A stretch of 64,000 nt of DNA from contig CM075345.1 in the NCBI GenBank assembly GCA_037693485.1, positions 81,474,001 to 81,538,000 of the forward strand. Direction: 5' to 3'. Of this stretch, positions 30,444 to 40,800 are shown piece by piece; the first letter of the stretch is position 1, and each line of letters begins with the position of its first letter. The translations under genes and the position numbers were made by a program. This stretch comes from Kitagawia praeruptora. Lineage: Eukaryota; Streptophyta; Magnoliopsida; Apiales; Apiaceae. The notes below the pieces were generated by a model. That model saw nothing but the letters and a program-made list of their open reading frames with translations. It was not told the DNA's origin and ran no database searches.

Positions 30444-31842
30444 TAGGGATTGCAATTTTACCGATCTGATGGATATTTGATCCATACCGATCCGATTGTA
30501 TCTTATCGAACCCGAATATCTGGGTTTGAATTTATTTTTTAAATCCGAACTATTTCCGGGTCGGGTTTGGATTTTGATCTTACCGTACCAAATCCGACCC
30601 GAAAACCCGAAAGCCGTTTCAAATCCGATCCGAAAACCCAAATTAAATATAAATAATATAATATATTTATATTAATGTGTATATGTATTGGTCTGAGATA
30701 ATTTAGACCGAAGAGATAGATAAATAGAAATAGACAATAGATAAAAAAGAAAAGAACGGCGGAGATTGAAACAGGAGGTGGTGATTGCTCCAAGGCGTGG
30801 TGGTCGGTGTGGCGAAATTTGTGGAGATGGAAATGGTTGGAAGTGAGTCTAGAGGGATGGGGTCTAGTTGTGGGTTGTGTTAGCAGTGGAGGTTGGAAAA
30901 GAGGCGGAGAAAAGGAGAAGAGGTGAGGGGCTGAACAGCGACGGTAGTTATTGGTCGGAGGAGAAAAGAAGGGGTGAAGGAGATGGTGAGATGGGCGGAG
31001 GTAGGGTGGTGTTGCAGAAGGCGAAGGATTGTAGGTGGCGGTTCAATTGGTTTGTGGAGATGGCGGGAATTTGTTGGAATGTTGGTGAAAGCAAAGGAGG
31101 TGAATGGGGGTGGCTTTGTTTATGGTGAAAGAAGAAGCAATGGTGGCCGTAGGGATGGCAATTTGTACCGACCCGATGGATACACGATCCGTTTCGATCC
31201 GAGTGGGTCCAACCGAACCCGAATTTTTTGGGTTTGGATTCGGATTTGGGTTTGATTTTTAAACCCGAATCATTTTCGGGTCGGGCTTGGGTTTTGCCAA
31301 TTCCGACTCGAACCCGACCCGAAAACCCGAAACCCGTATCAAACCCGATCCGAACCGAACCCGACCCGAAACCCGAATTAATATATATTATTATTTCTAT
31401 TATTTTATACATAATATTTAACATTTAATATATATTATCTATTATTATATATATTTAATATTTAATCTATAATAAAAATTAAAATATTTTATATATTTAT
31501 GTTTTATATTATTTTTAATATAAAAAAATTATTATTTATTTATTTTTTTGGATTTTGGGTCGGGTTTCGAGTACCCGAAACCCGTTTAGTATCCAACGGA
31601 TTCGGGTTCGGGTTTATAATTTCGGGTATTTTCGGGTTCGGGTTTGGCAAAACCCGACCCGCTGGACCCGATTGTCATCCCTAGGTGGCTGTGGTGTTTA
31701 CGGGTTTCGGTAAAACCCGAACTCAATTGAATTTCGATGGGTTCGGGTTCGGTATTTAGGGTTTTTCCGGGTTCGGGTTCGAGTTCGGGTTCAGGTTTAG
31801 ATTTGGCCAACCCCGTTTCGATCGACCCGATTGTCATCCCTA
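30444..31842. mobile_element. hAT-like element with GGGTTCGGG subterminal repeats
   Basis: Left end TAGGGATTGCAATTTTACCG, right end GACCCGATTGTCATCCCTA. The flanks ATAAATTC and ATAAATTT form an 8-bp duplication with one mismatch. The subterminal regions are dense in CGGGTTCGGGTTT and TACCGATCCGA words. The interior (about 30660-31149) is GA-rich on the plus strand with an open but low-complexity frame. A relative is nested at 31150-31683. Confidence 0.78.
31150..31683. mobile_element. nested hAT-like element (534 bp)
   Basis: TAGGGATGGCAATTTGTACC... to ...GATTGTCATCCCTA, flanked by GGTGGCCG (31142-31149) and GGTGGCTG (31684-31691), an 8-bp duplication with one mismatch. Most of it is CCCGAACCCG-type subterminal repeat around an AT-rich core. 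Confidence 0.82.
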
Positions 31843-31923
31843 ATAAATTTTGTTAATAAGATGGACACTAATCCTTCACTTCTTTTTATTAATAATTTTT
31901 TATATATAATATAATGCATTGGG

Positions 31924-32531
31924 TGATAACTCTATATTCCGATCCGGTGATTTCTCTGCCGTCCTCAAGCCCGGAAAGCGGTGTAGCTGGTGGTTGGGAC
32001 TCCGCAAAACAATGCCGGGAGGTGGGTTTGGACCCGCGGCACCTCCGGCATTGGAGGATAAAAGATAAGAACTAGAGTATCTATTTATGGAGGGTGTGTG
32101 TATATGAGTGTGTGTAAAAGAGAATGTAACCCCTAAACCTTCTTTTCTGGGTCTATTTATAGGCCCAGGATTAGGGTTTAGGGATTGGTACCTTTAATCA
32201 TGAGCGTTCAATCCTAGGTAGGTAGGACACCTGGGACGCGCAGATGCACAACACCTGTCCAGGAGAATAATTGTGGGAAAGTGTGTCAGGCACCTTTTAG
32301 AGTGTGTTCTCCTCATTCTTGTATTATGCCAATTATTGGTAATCATTAGCTGTCGTTTTTAGTTGGGACCCTTTTGATGGTGACAGGAGCCTTGAGATGC
32401 CACGTGCTCTATTACCTCGTACTGGAGTAACATCACGAATCCGGACCAGATAACGGTGACATATCTCCGGATTCACTAACTGTCGTAGGCCCGGATAGCA
32501 ATTCCGGCTGTTTGTAAAGGGTATCCTATCA
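31924..32531 (-). repeat. 3' LTR of the Tat element
   Basis: 608 bp. A minus-strand TATA box (CTATAAATAG, complement at about 32154-32163) is present, as in the partner LTR. Confidence 0.93.
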
Positions 32532-32544
32532 TTTGCCCCCCACT
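32532..32544 (-). other. polypurine tract of the Tat element
   Basis: On the minus strand AGTGGGGGGCAAA abuts TGATAGGATACC, the start of the 3' LTR. Confidence 0.9.
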
Positions 32545-32875
32545 CCCCTATGTAGATTTTTCTAGATGGGGGAGTAGTAGTCTGAGTTTCGATGTTCGTC
32601 GTTTTGAGTAGATAAAAAGAAAAATTCCATATTTCTTGCCTCTCCGGCCCGGATTGCGTGTAAAGCACGTGGTCCGGGGCTGTAGGCTGGTGGATTCGAA
32701 ACGTTTCTCAGCTATTTTTTGCTATTTCTTCATATTTCCGAATTTCCAGAACTTGTCCATTTTCTCGTTAGCCGCGCAGTCATGATTGCTCTTTCTGACA
32801 ACCTCTTTTGTTTTAATCAAGGCTCTTCCTGGCCGTCCACGTGGTAGCATCTCATCCATTCGCTCATTTTAGTTT

Positions 32876-32890
32876 CTCTATAAGTATATT
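32876..32890 (+). promoter_or_regulatory. candidate TATA box of the antisense gene
   Basis: CTCTATAAGTATATT lies about 560 bp upstream of the first ATG of the plus-strand gene at 33448. The gap is CT- and T-rich and may hold a 5' UTR intron (TTGTAAGTG near 33008). Inference from sequence only. Confidence 0.45.
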
Positions 32891-33447
32891 TCAATTGTAT
32901 TTCTCCCCCTTTTTCACTTTTACCGTACGTCTTTTCCGCTCTTCTTTTTTCTTCAAAACCTTGGTTGCTGATCGGTGGTGAGAGCTTTTCTACGTCTTCT
33001 TCCTCATTGTAAGTGTTTCTTTCTCCTTATTTTTCTTTGCTTTTCTTGCCTGTACTTGAACTTTATGCGGAGTAATTCGATGCTATTTTTTCCCCAACTG
33101 TTCATATGCCATTGTCTCTGTAACTGCTTACTTTCCATGTTACTGTATTCGTTGGGATTTAGGGTTGTAGTGATTGTTTTGCTTTTTGGGTCATTTGAGG
33201 CTTTGTGTTTTTGAATCTCTGGTTTTGGGACTATGGTGGTTGTGTAGTTTATTCGAAATTTCCGGGTTTTGAAGCTTCTAGGTTTCAAATTTTGTTTTGT
33301 GTATGCATGTATTTGTGTCTATTTGTGTAGATCTTTTGTTCTGATTTCTGGTTTCGTGTTGGTGTTTCTGATAATTGTGTTTTTCTTTTTGTTTTTTGGT
33401 TCGGGGGTGTGCTGTATTTTGGGGAATCTGGGGTAGTGTGGTGTTTT

Positions 33448-35836
33448 ATGGTGTATAAGAAGCAATTGGCTAAACGACCCCGATCCTCGTTTGTACTTTC
33501 TAGTTCTTCTTCGGATCTAGAGACTTCTACTGGGTCCGGGCCTTGTTCCTCTTCTTCTTCTTCTATAATGACCAAAAGAACTAGGAAGCTTCCAAAAACC
33601 ACTCTAGACGAGCTCCCTAGCTTGCGACTCCCCCCTGGGGAGACCCTTAGTACATCTGAGGGTCGTTGGAGAGATGTTCAATTTTTCTTTGTTGAGAAGG
33701 ATCGCTCCGTTCCCGATGAGTATTATTATAGGGATTTATCCGAGGTGTTCAAAATGTCTCCTGGGGGTCCTGTCTTTTATGACAAGTGTTCTATGGATGC
33801 TGAATTGTCACACCTCCCCGGAACCAGCACTCCCATGGCACCTTTGTTGGACATTGCCAATACTGATAAGTTAGATGAGTGCTTTAGGGCTTGCTTTCAT
33901 CTAGACGATAAAGTTGTTTGGAGGTGGTCTGAACCTCACAAACGGATATATCATAGGCCCGGGGATGGGTTGGTAGGAGTTTCTCTGGAGCACCTTAGAT
34001 CCGGGTACAACCCCCACTGCCACCAATTCATCAAGTGTCTCTACAAATTTCAATATGAGATCCCCTTGTTTCAACTCACCCCAAACGCCGTCAAATGGAT
34101 TATGTGGTTCCTTGGTTGCTATAATGTCAAAGGATTTCTTCCCACCTTCAAGCTTTTCCATTACATTTTTACTTTGGTCAAGTCTACCTTAGTACCCTTG
34201 TATGAGCTCCGGTTCAATTATCAAAGGTGTGGTTTTATGAAGGGAGGGGTTATGCCTGTTACCATGATGTCCTCCCTCAAAGGTTGGCATGAGGAGTGGG
34301 CCCTTTTTCAATTCGAAGACATAGATTATATGCCTCTGTTCCGGGTTGAGGCCCATCGTGACTTCCTGGAATTTGAGTTAGAAGGCAATGCCCGGATGAA
34401 GGTTCATGACTTCTGTAGGGCTTTAGGAGTTTCAACAACTCGGCATTCCTTCATGGATCATGAAATATTACATTCCTTTGGATGTAAGTAGTGCGTAATT
34501 ATTTATATCTTGAATTTTGTATCCCCTTTGTCATTTATTCTGATTGTTTTGAGCTCCGTCTTCCTTTCAGGTTTACCTCAATACAGTCCTTTCCATAAGG
34601 AGAGAATGAAGGATCTGGATGCGGAGACGGCGTGCCTGGCCACGGCTATGCAAGGAATAGGTGGTATACATAAGGTGAACCAGCGGTCAAAGAAAGGGAA
34701 AAAGAAAGGGGCAGCTAGCGAGGGTGGAAGTTCCAAGACGGACGGGAGTGCTGAGCAGTACTCGGCGTCCGGGGCCAATCTGGAAGGTAAGTCTGCCATC
34801 CCCGAGTTTGAGGATGAATTGCCCACTGAGCTTGAAAGAAGACCAAAACGGGCTCGGGGAGGAGATATTGGAAATGTTGTCTTGGATCTCACCGGGGGGA
34901 AACCATCTGGAACTCCTGTTCCGGGCTCTATTCCTTCTGCCCCGGAGGCTGCTAAGACTTTTGGTACTATCTCCGGTCCCAGTCAGACAAGTCGTCCGGG
35001 GAAAGAGCCATTAATTGAGGCTGAAAAATGCAGTCATTTTATCGTAGATCTGCCAAATGCGGAGGAATGGGCGCGCTATCAGGCCTTGGGGTTTAACCCC
35101 TTGTTCAAAGAGATGATGAGCACTTGGTTGAAGGTAGATTTTCTTACCCTTTTAGGTTTCGTCCTCGCTTAACGTATTCTTTTCTAACACCCTTATCTTA
35201 TCTTTGTAGATGGGTTCTGAGATGGCCGGGTTATTCGCCGTGGGCAATAAGGAGTTGGAGACTGTTGAAGATGCCCGGGCCGCCGTTTCTACCTCGAGGA
35301 AGAAAGACATTCAAATATTTGATCTGGACCACGCCAACTCCAAACTGCAGAAAAGCGTGGAAGAATTGCAAGTGAAAGCCAAGGAGTCCGAGGCGAAGCT
35401 CGTCACCCTTCAGAAAAAGGCTGATGATGCTGAAGCCCGGGCTCAGACCGCCGAGAAGGAGCTCGAGGATCTCCGGGCGAAGCTTGCCAGCTATAAAGAA
35501 CCCGCTGCCATCCTGGATGAGTTTCGTCATTCTCAGGAGTATTATACAGAGCTGGGTAAGAAAGCCGCCTCTAAAATTTGTCGTGCTTGGGTTGTTTCTC
35601 ACAAGCTGTTGAAGGAGAACCCCTCAGCCGGTTGGGATGAGTTTCAACCTCTCTTCATCGATGCGGAGCAACACTTCATTGCTACTGGGAAAGATCCAGA
35701 GCCATATTATTCTGAGGGCGACTCTAGTTCGGACGATGATGAGGAGTATGAAAATGAGGGGAATGTTCGGGACCCCTCTCCCCACAGAGAGATCGCCAAT
35801 CAAGCTCCACCCGCCGAAGACCCTCCTGCATCCTAG
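33448..35836 (+). CDS. antisense three-exon gene of the Tat element: gypsy-type transposon domain plus coiled coil
   Basis: It lies on the strand opposite to gag-pol. Exons are 33448-34483, 34571-35133 and 35210-35836, with donors GTAAGTAGT and GTAGATTTT and acceptors CCTTTCAG and TTTGTAG. The first junction is phase 1 and the second phase 0, which leaves 741 codons with no stop. Exon 1 (residues about 150-340: FRACFHLDDKVVWRW, PLFQLTPNAVKWIMWFLGCY, GWHEEWALFQFED) resembles the putative gypsy-type transposon domain (Pfam Transposase_28). Exon 2 is basic and Ser/Gly-rich (NQRSKKGKKKG, RRPKRARGG), possibly nuclear. Exon 3 is a coiled coil (about residues 570-630) with an acidic tail (SEGDSSSDDDEEYENEG). 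The start is the first in-frame ATG. The decayed gene at 4339-6526 has the same exon layout and phases. The function is unknown to me. Confidence 0.78.
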
Positions 35837-36470
35837 TTTTTCTGCTCCCTTTCATGTTAATGTATCTGTTGTATTCTCTAACTCTAAACTTTTGAATTGG
35901 CTTGTTGTCGAATATGTCCCGGGATGTTTCGAATCATATGGATGGTTCGGTCCCTTGTATAATTCTAGCCTTTCTGCAACGCATATTTTTAATCTTCTGT
36001 TTGTTCCATTCGTTTTGTGTTTTTACTTCAACTTTCATAACTCTGAATATATAGTTGATGCTCCTAGTTCGAACAGGTTTCGAGTAACTTAGAAGAATCT
36101 TCTAAAACTTGCCCCCAACACGGATTCGCTACAAGGGAATTTGTCTGGACTGGTGGCAAAAGCTTTACACCTTTTCTCTTAAATTCAATGTTTGACGATG
36201 TTGAGTAACTTAGAGAAATTTTGTGAAGCTTGCCTCTCTGTCCGGAGTTGTTCAAAAGGACGGGGTCCGGATGGTGGTGGGGGTAGATGTTGCTCACTTG
36301 GTTTTCTGTATTTACCTCGTTTTTTGTCGAATTTGACCTGAATGCTTGTGAGAAAGTCGCGACTTCTATGGTCAAATTCCTTGGTCCTGACGCCATCAAC
36401 CAGCATTAATATTTTATCAGTTTCCCATGCATTGATTACTCGAACCGCTTGACCTCTCCCTTATTTCCTT
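35837..36470. other. 3' flank of the antisense gene with decayed 110-bp repeat copies
   Basis: No gene. Two weak copies of the 110-bp repeat of 37040-37612 are readable: GAGTAACTTAGAAGAATCTT...GTCTGGACTGG from about 36082, and GAGTAACTTAGAGAAATTTT...GTCCGGATGG from about 36203. Confidence 0.6.
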
Positions 36471-36472
36471 TC

Positions 36473-36480
36473 TATAAATA
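36473..36480 (+). promoter_or_regulatory. TATA box of the small antisense gene
   Basis: TATAAATA lies about 92 bp upstream of ATG 36572, in a CT-rich stretch typical of plant core promoters. Confidence 0.6.
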
Positions 36481-36571
36481 CCCCTTCTTTACCTTTATTT
36501 TCTGTATCCTACTCCTTCTCTCAAAGCCTTCCCAAAGTTCCTTTTCTTTCGTTCCTTGTATTCGCCTGTCC

Positions 36572-36796
36572 ATGGATCCCAGAAATCTTGTTTATGACTA
36601 TGAAAATAACAAGATCATTGTAGATGACGTTGTTTTCGATGGGCCCACTACCCTGGCCGAGATTGATGCTGTCCTGAAAAGGATTGATGATGCTTTGGCT
36701 CTTCGTAGGATGGTTGCTGATCAAGCTGGGAGGGGGCGCCGCGGGCCTGGCAATGGCGGGGAAGGTGCTGGTGGTTCTGGTGTTGCCGCCGTTTAA
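36572..36796 (+). CDS. small antisense gene of the Tat element, 74 aa, unknown
   Basis: ATG 36572 to TAA 36794-36796. An acidic N-terminal half (MDPRNLVYDYENNKIIVDDV) is followed by a predicted helix (LAEIDAVLKRIDDALALRRM) and a Gly-rich, Arg-containing tail (GRGRRGPGNGGEGAGG). The frame is open further upstream, but the start just after a TATA box and CT-rich leader is more plausible. I do not recognise the family. No equivalent is seen in the first Tat element. It could be an accessory gene of this element or a chance ORF. The promoter-like context and clean stop favour the former. Confidence 0.5.
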   Translation: MDPRNLVYDYENNKIIVDDVVFDGPTTLAEIDAVLKRIDDALALRRMVADQAGRGRRGPGNGGEGAGGSGVAAV

Positions 36797-37039
36797 GTAT
36801 AATCTCTTTATGTTCTTTATTTTGGTAATAATTGTACCTCCCCTTCCCCCTAATTAATGAAAATGGCTTGAAAAACAGCCATCAACATTTGCTTCTGTTT
36901 CTGCCGCCCGTTTTGAGTTTGTTGCATCTTTGTGCATGATTTTATTGTTTTGATTCGAATACTTTCGATAGTATCCCAGTAGTTTTTTCTTAATTTATAT
37001 CCCGTTTGCTTCTAGCTCGGAATCTGTAATAGTGAAACG

Positions 37040-37612
37040 TTCGAACTAGAGTGGTTTTTTAACTAGAGTGGTTGTGTTTTAGCTAAGTCCGAAGCTTTAT
37101 AGCTTTGGGTTACTTAGAGAAATTTTTCGTTTTCGCCCCCAGTCCGGGTTGTTTCATAGGAACAAATCCGGACTAGAGTGGTTGTTTTTTAGCTAAGCCC
37201 CAAAGCTTTATAGCTTTGGGTTACTTAGAGAAATTTTTCGTTTTCGCCCCCAGTTCGGGTTGTTTCGTAGGAACAAATCCGGACTAGAGTGGTTGTTTTT
37301 TAGCTAAGCTTTATAGCTTTGGGTTACTTAGAGAAATTTTTCGTTTTCGCCCCCAGTCCGGGTTGTTTCATAGGAACAAATCCGGACTAGAGTGGTTGTT
37401 TTTTAGCTAAGCTCAAAGCTTTATAACTTTGGGTTACTTAGAGAAATTTTTCATTTTCGCCCCCAGTCCGGGTTGTTTCGTAGGAACAAATCCGGACTAG
37501 AGTGTTTGTTTTTTAGCTAAGCCCCAAAGCTTTATAGCTTTGGGTTACTTAGAGAAATTTTTCGTTTTCGCCCCAGTCCGGGTTGTTTCGTAGGAACAAA
37601 TCTGGACTAGAG
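37040..37612. repeat. about 110-bp tandem repeat, five copies
   Basis: GACTAGAGTGGTTGTTTTTT recurs at 37171, 37282, 37385, 37495 and (partly) 37605, so the period is 103-111 bp. Each unit has GGGTTACTTAGAGAAATTTTT, TTCGCCCCCAGTCCGGGTTG and GGAACAAATCCG. The array lies in the 3' UTR side of the minus-strand Tat element, a place where Tat/Ogre elements are known to build tandem repeats. Confidence 0.92.
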
Positions 37613-37868
37613 TGGTTGGTGCATACTGCTTTTGCCCTGGATCCAATTTTGCCTATGGCTCCGGACCAGGGACTTGTGTTCGTGAGTGATACAATAAATT
37701 TACAATGAAATATAAATAGCACAAGGCAAGGCCTATTTTCATTAATCATAACATCCTTACTACAAATAACTTATTCTTGCTTCATTACAGAGGCTAATCT
37801 ATCTGTTGAAGACTTTTCTGGGCTTAGAGGTAGCTCCTTGATTGATTACTTGGGCCTTGACCTTCTTT

Positions 37869-40800
37869 TTACTGGTAGAATTTCCTTAGTCGGAGACCAT
37901 GCCAAGTGTTGGGAACCTCGGACTCATCCATATTGACCAGCTTGTATGTTCCAGGGCGAAGCACCTCTTTGACTTTATACGGACCCTCCCATTTTGGCTT
38001 GAGCTTTCCGGTGTTGGTTGGGTCTGAAGCCTCGGTATCCCGCAAAACTAGATCTCCGACTTGAAAATTTTTGACTCTTGCCTTTTTCCCAAAGTACTCT
38101 CTTGTTTTCTCCTTATATTTTTCCATCCTCGCAACTGCTTCGTCCCTAACCTCGTCAACCAGATCTAGATTGATTCGGAGTCCTTCCTTATTTGTGATTT
38201 CTTCAAAGTTAATAGCCCTGTGAGAGGGGGAACCCACTTCTATCGGGAGCATCGCTTCGGTCCCATAAGCCAGCTTGAAGGGTGTTTCCCCAGTACTTGT
38301 TCGGGGACTAGTCCTGTATGCCCAGAGCACATTAGGAAGTTCTTCGGGCCACTTGTTTTTGCACTCTTGAAGTCTCTTTTCTATCCCCCTTAGCAAAATT
38401 CGGTTTGTTACTTCCACTTGCCCATTACCTTGGGGATATGCCACCGATGACTTCTTATGTTTGATGCCTCTTTCCTTTAGGTAGTTCTCAAAATCTGAAC
38501 CGACAAATTGGGGTCCATTATCTGAGACCAAAACTTGAGGAAGCCCAAACCTCATCAGTATGTTATCCATAAACTGGATGTAGTCTTGCTGATTTATAGT
38601 TCTCATGGCTTTGGCTTCTGCCCACTTAGTCATGTAATCGATGGCTACCAATAAATACCTGAGATCTCCCTTAGCCCGAGGAAATGGACCAACAATGTCG
38701 ATACCCCAGATAGCAAAAGGCACCGGAGACAAGACTGATGAAGGCATAACCGGACTTTGTCTTTGCACATTGCTGAACAACTGACAATTCTTGCATTTTT
38801 TGGCAAACTCTACCGCATCATTGTGAATTGTTGACCAGTAATAGCCTTGCCTTATTATTTTGTAAGCCAGGGCCTTTGCAGATAAATGATCTCCACAAAT
38901 CCCTTCATGAACCTCTTGTAGACAGTATTCTGCTTCGGCTGGACCAATACATTTCAGGACCGGACTGGAGAACGTTCTTCGATAGAGCTGTCCTTCCTCT
39001 AGGAAAAACTTAGCAGCTTTGGCCTTGAGTCTCTGAGCCTTATTCTTGTCATCGAGCAATTCTCCCTTATCCAAATACGAAATCAGAGAGGTCATCCAAT
39101 TAGGTTGATCATCTATTTCCATCACTTCGACATTTTCAATGGTGGGTTTCTCAATCTCCTCAAAGTAAACCGAGCTGTCCAATTCGGCCTCGTTCTGCAC
39201 TAGCTTTGACAAAGCATCGGCCTCTGTATTTTCTTCTCTATTTATCTGGATCATTTCAAACTTTGGGATCACCGTCAGGTAACTTTTGACCAGGGCCTGG
39301 TACTGAGCTAGTCTTGGATCCTTGGCAATATATTCTCCCTTGGTCTGCTTCACCACAATTTGGGAGTCACTATAAACGTTCAGGCTCTGTACTTTCAAGG
39401 ATCTGGCCAAACGGAGTCCGGCTAAGAGTGCCTCGTATTCTGACTGGTTATTTGTTGCTAAAAATTTGAAGGCTATGGCTTGTTGTATCTGAAATCCATG
39501 AGGACTTTTCAGAACTAACCCTGCCCCGGATCTTTCGTTTGTTGAGGATCCGTCAACATACAAAGACCAAGCCTCCGGGTCTGAATCATTTTCCTCTTTT
39601 CCCGGATCCACAATCATGGGACTAGTTCGGAGTTCAGGGAAAGAACATTCCACAATGAAATCAGCTAACACCTGAGCTTTGATTGCCGTTCGCGGTACGA
39701 ACGTGAGTTGGAACTGGCTTAACTCGATAGCCCAATTTACAAGTCTGCCGGACACATCTGGCTTATGAATTATCCTTCTCAGAGGCTGGTCAATTACGAC
39801 TTTGATTTCTCTTCCTTGGAAATAATGCCTTAGCTTTCTTGAGGCTGTTACCAGAGCAAAAGCAAATTTTTCCAAGTTCGGGTACCTGGTCTCTGCATCT
39901 TTCAGTACTTGACTGACATAATATACCGGTTTCTGTTGCCCTTCGTGTTCCCTGATCAGGGCTACCCCCACAGCCTGTGGTCCTGCAGCTAAGTAAAGAA
40001 ACAATGCTTCCCCTGACTCAGCTTTAGATAGAATTGGTGGTGATGACAGGAATTGCTTTATAGAGTCGAAGGCTTTCTGGCAGTCCGGACTCCAGTTAAT
40101 TTCTCTTTTGTTTCTCGCCCCTTTAAGCAGCTCGAAGAAGGGCAAGCATCGTTCGGCCAGCTTTGGGATGAATCGTCTCAGAGCCGCTAAAGAGCCCGCC
40201 AGCTTCTGGATTTCTTTCTGAGTTCGGGACGGCTCCATCTCCATTATGGCCTTAATCTTTTCCGGATTGGCTTCGATTCTTCTTTGACTGATCATGAATC
40301 CCAAAAATTTGCCAGCTACTACTCCGAAGGTGCACTTCTCCGGATTCAATTTCATCTCATGCTTCCTCAAATTTTCAAAACACTCCTGTAAGTCCGGAAC
40401 ATGTTCCTCCACCGCTTTCGACTTAGCTATCATATCATCCACATAAGACTCCAAGTTTTGGCCCAGCTGATCTTTGAAAATCTCCACCATTGCCCTTTGG
40501 TAGGATGATCCGGCATTCATTAATCCGAACGGCATATACTTGTATGCGTAAACCGCTCTGTGAGTTATGAAAGCGGTTTTGGCTATGTCGGCCGGATTCA
40601 TCTTGATTTGGTTGTATCCGGAGAATGCGTCCATGAAGCTAAACATCACATGCCCCGCAGTAGCGTCGATGAGTTGATCTATGCTGGGAAGAGGATATGG
40701 ATCTTTGGGGCACGCGGCATTCAAATCTGTATAGTCGACACACATTCTCCATTTGCCGTTGGGTTTCTTAACCAAAACTACGTTGGCCAGCCAATTCGGA

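Noticed and set aside
30868..31424. GA-rich ORFs on both strands inside the hAT-like element
   Set aside because: Overlapping frames of low complexity, running into subterminal repeats. Kept only as a possible captured fragment in the findings.
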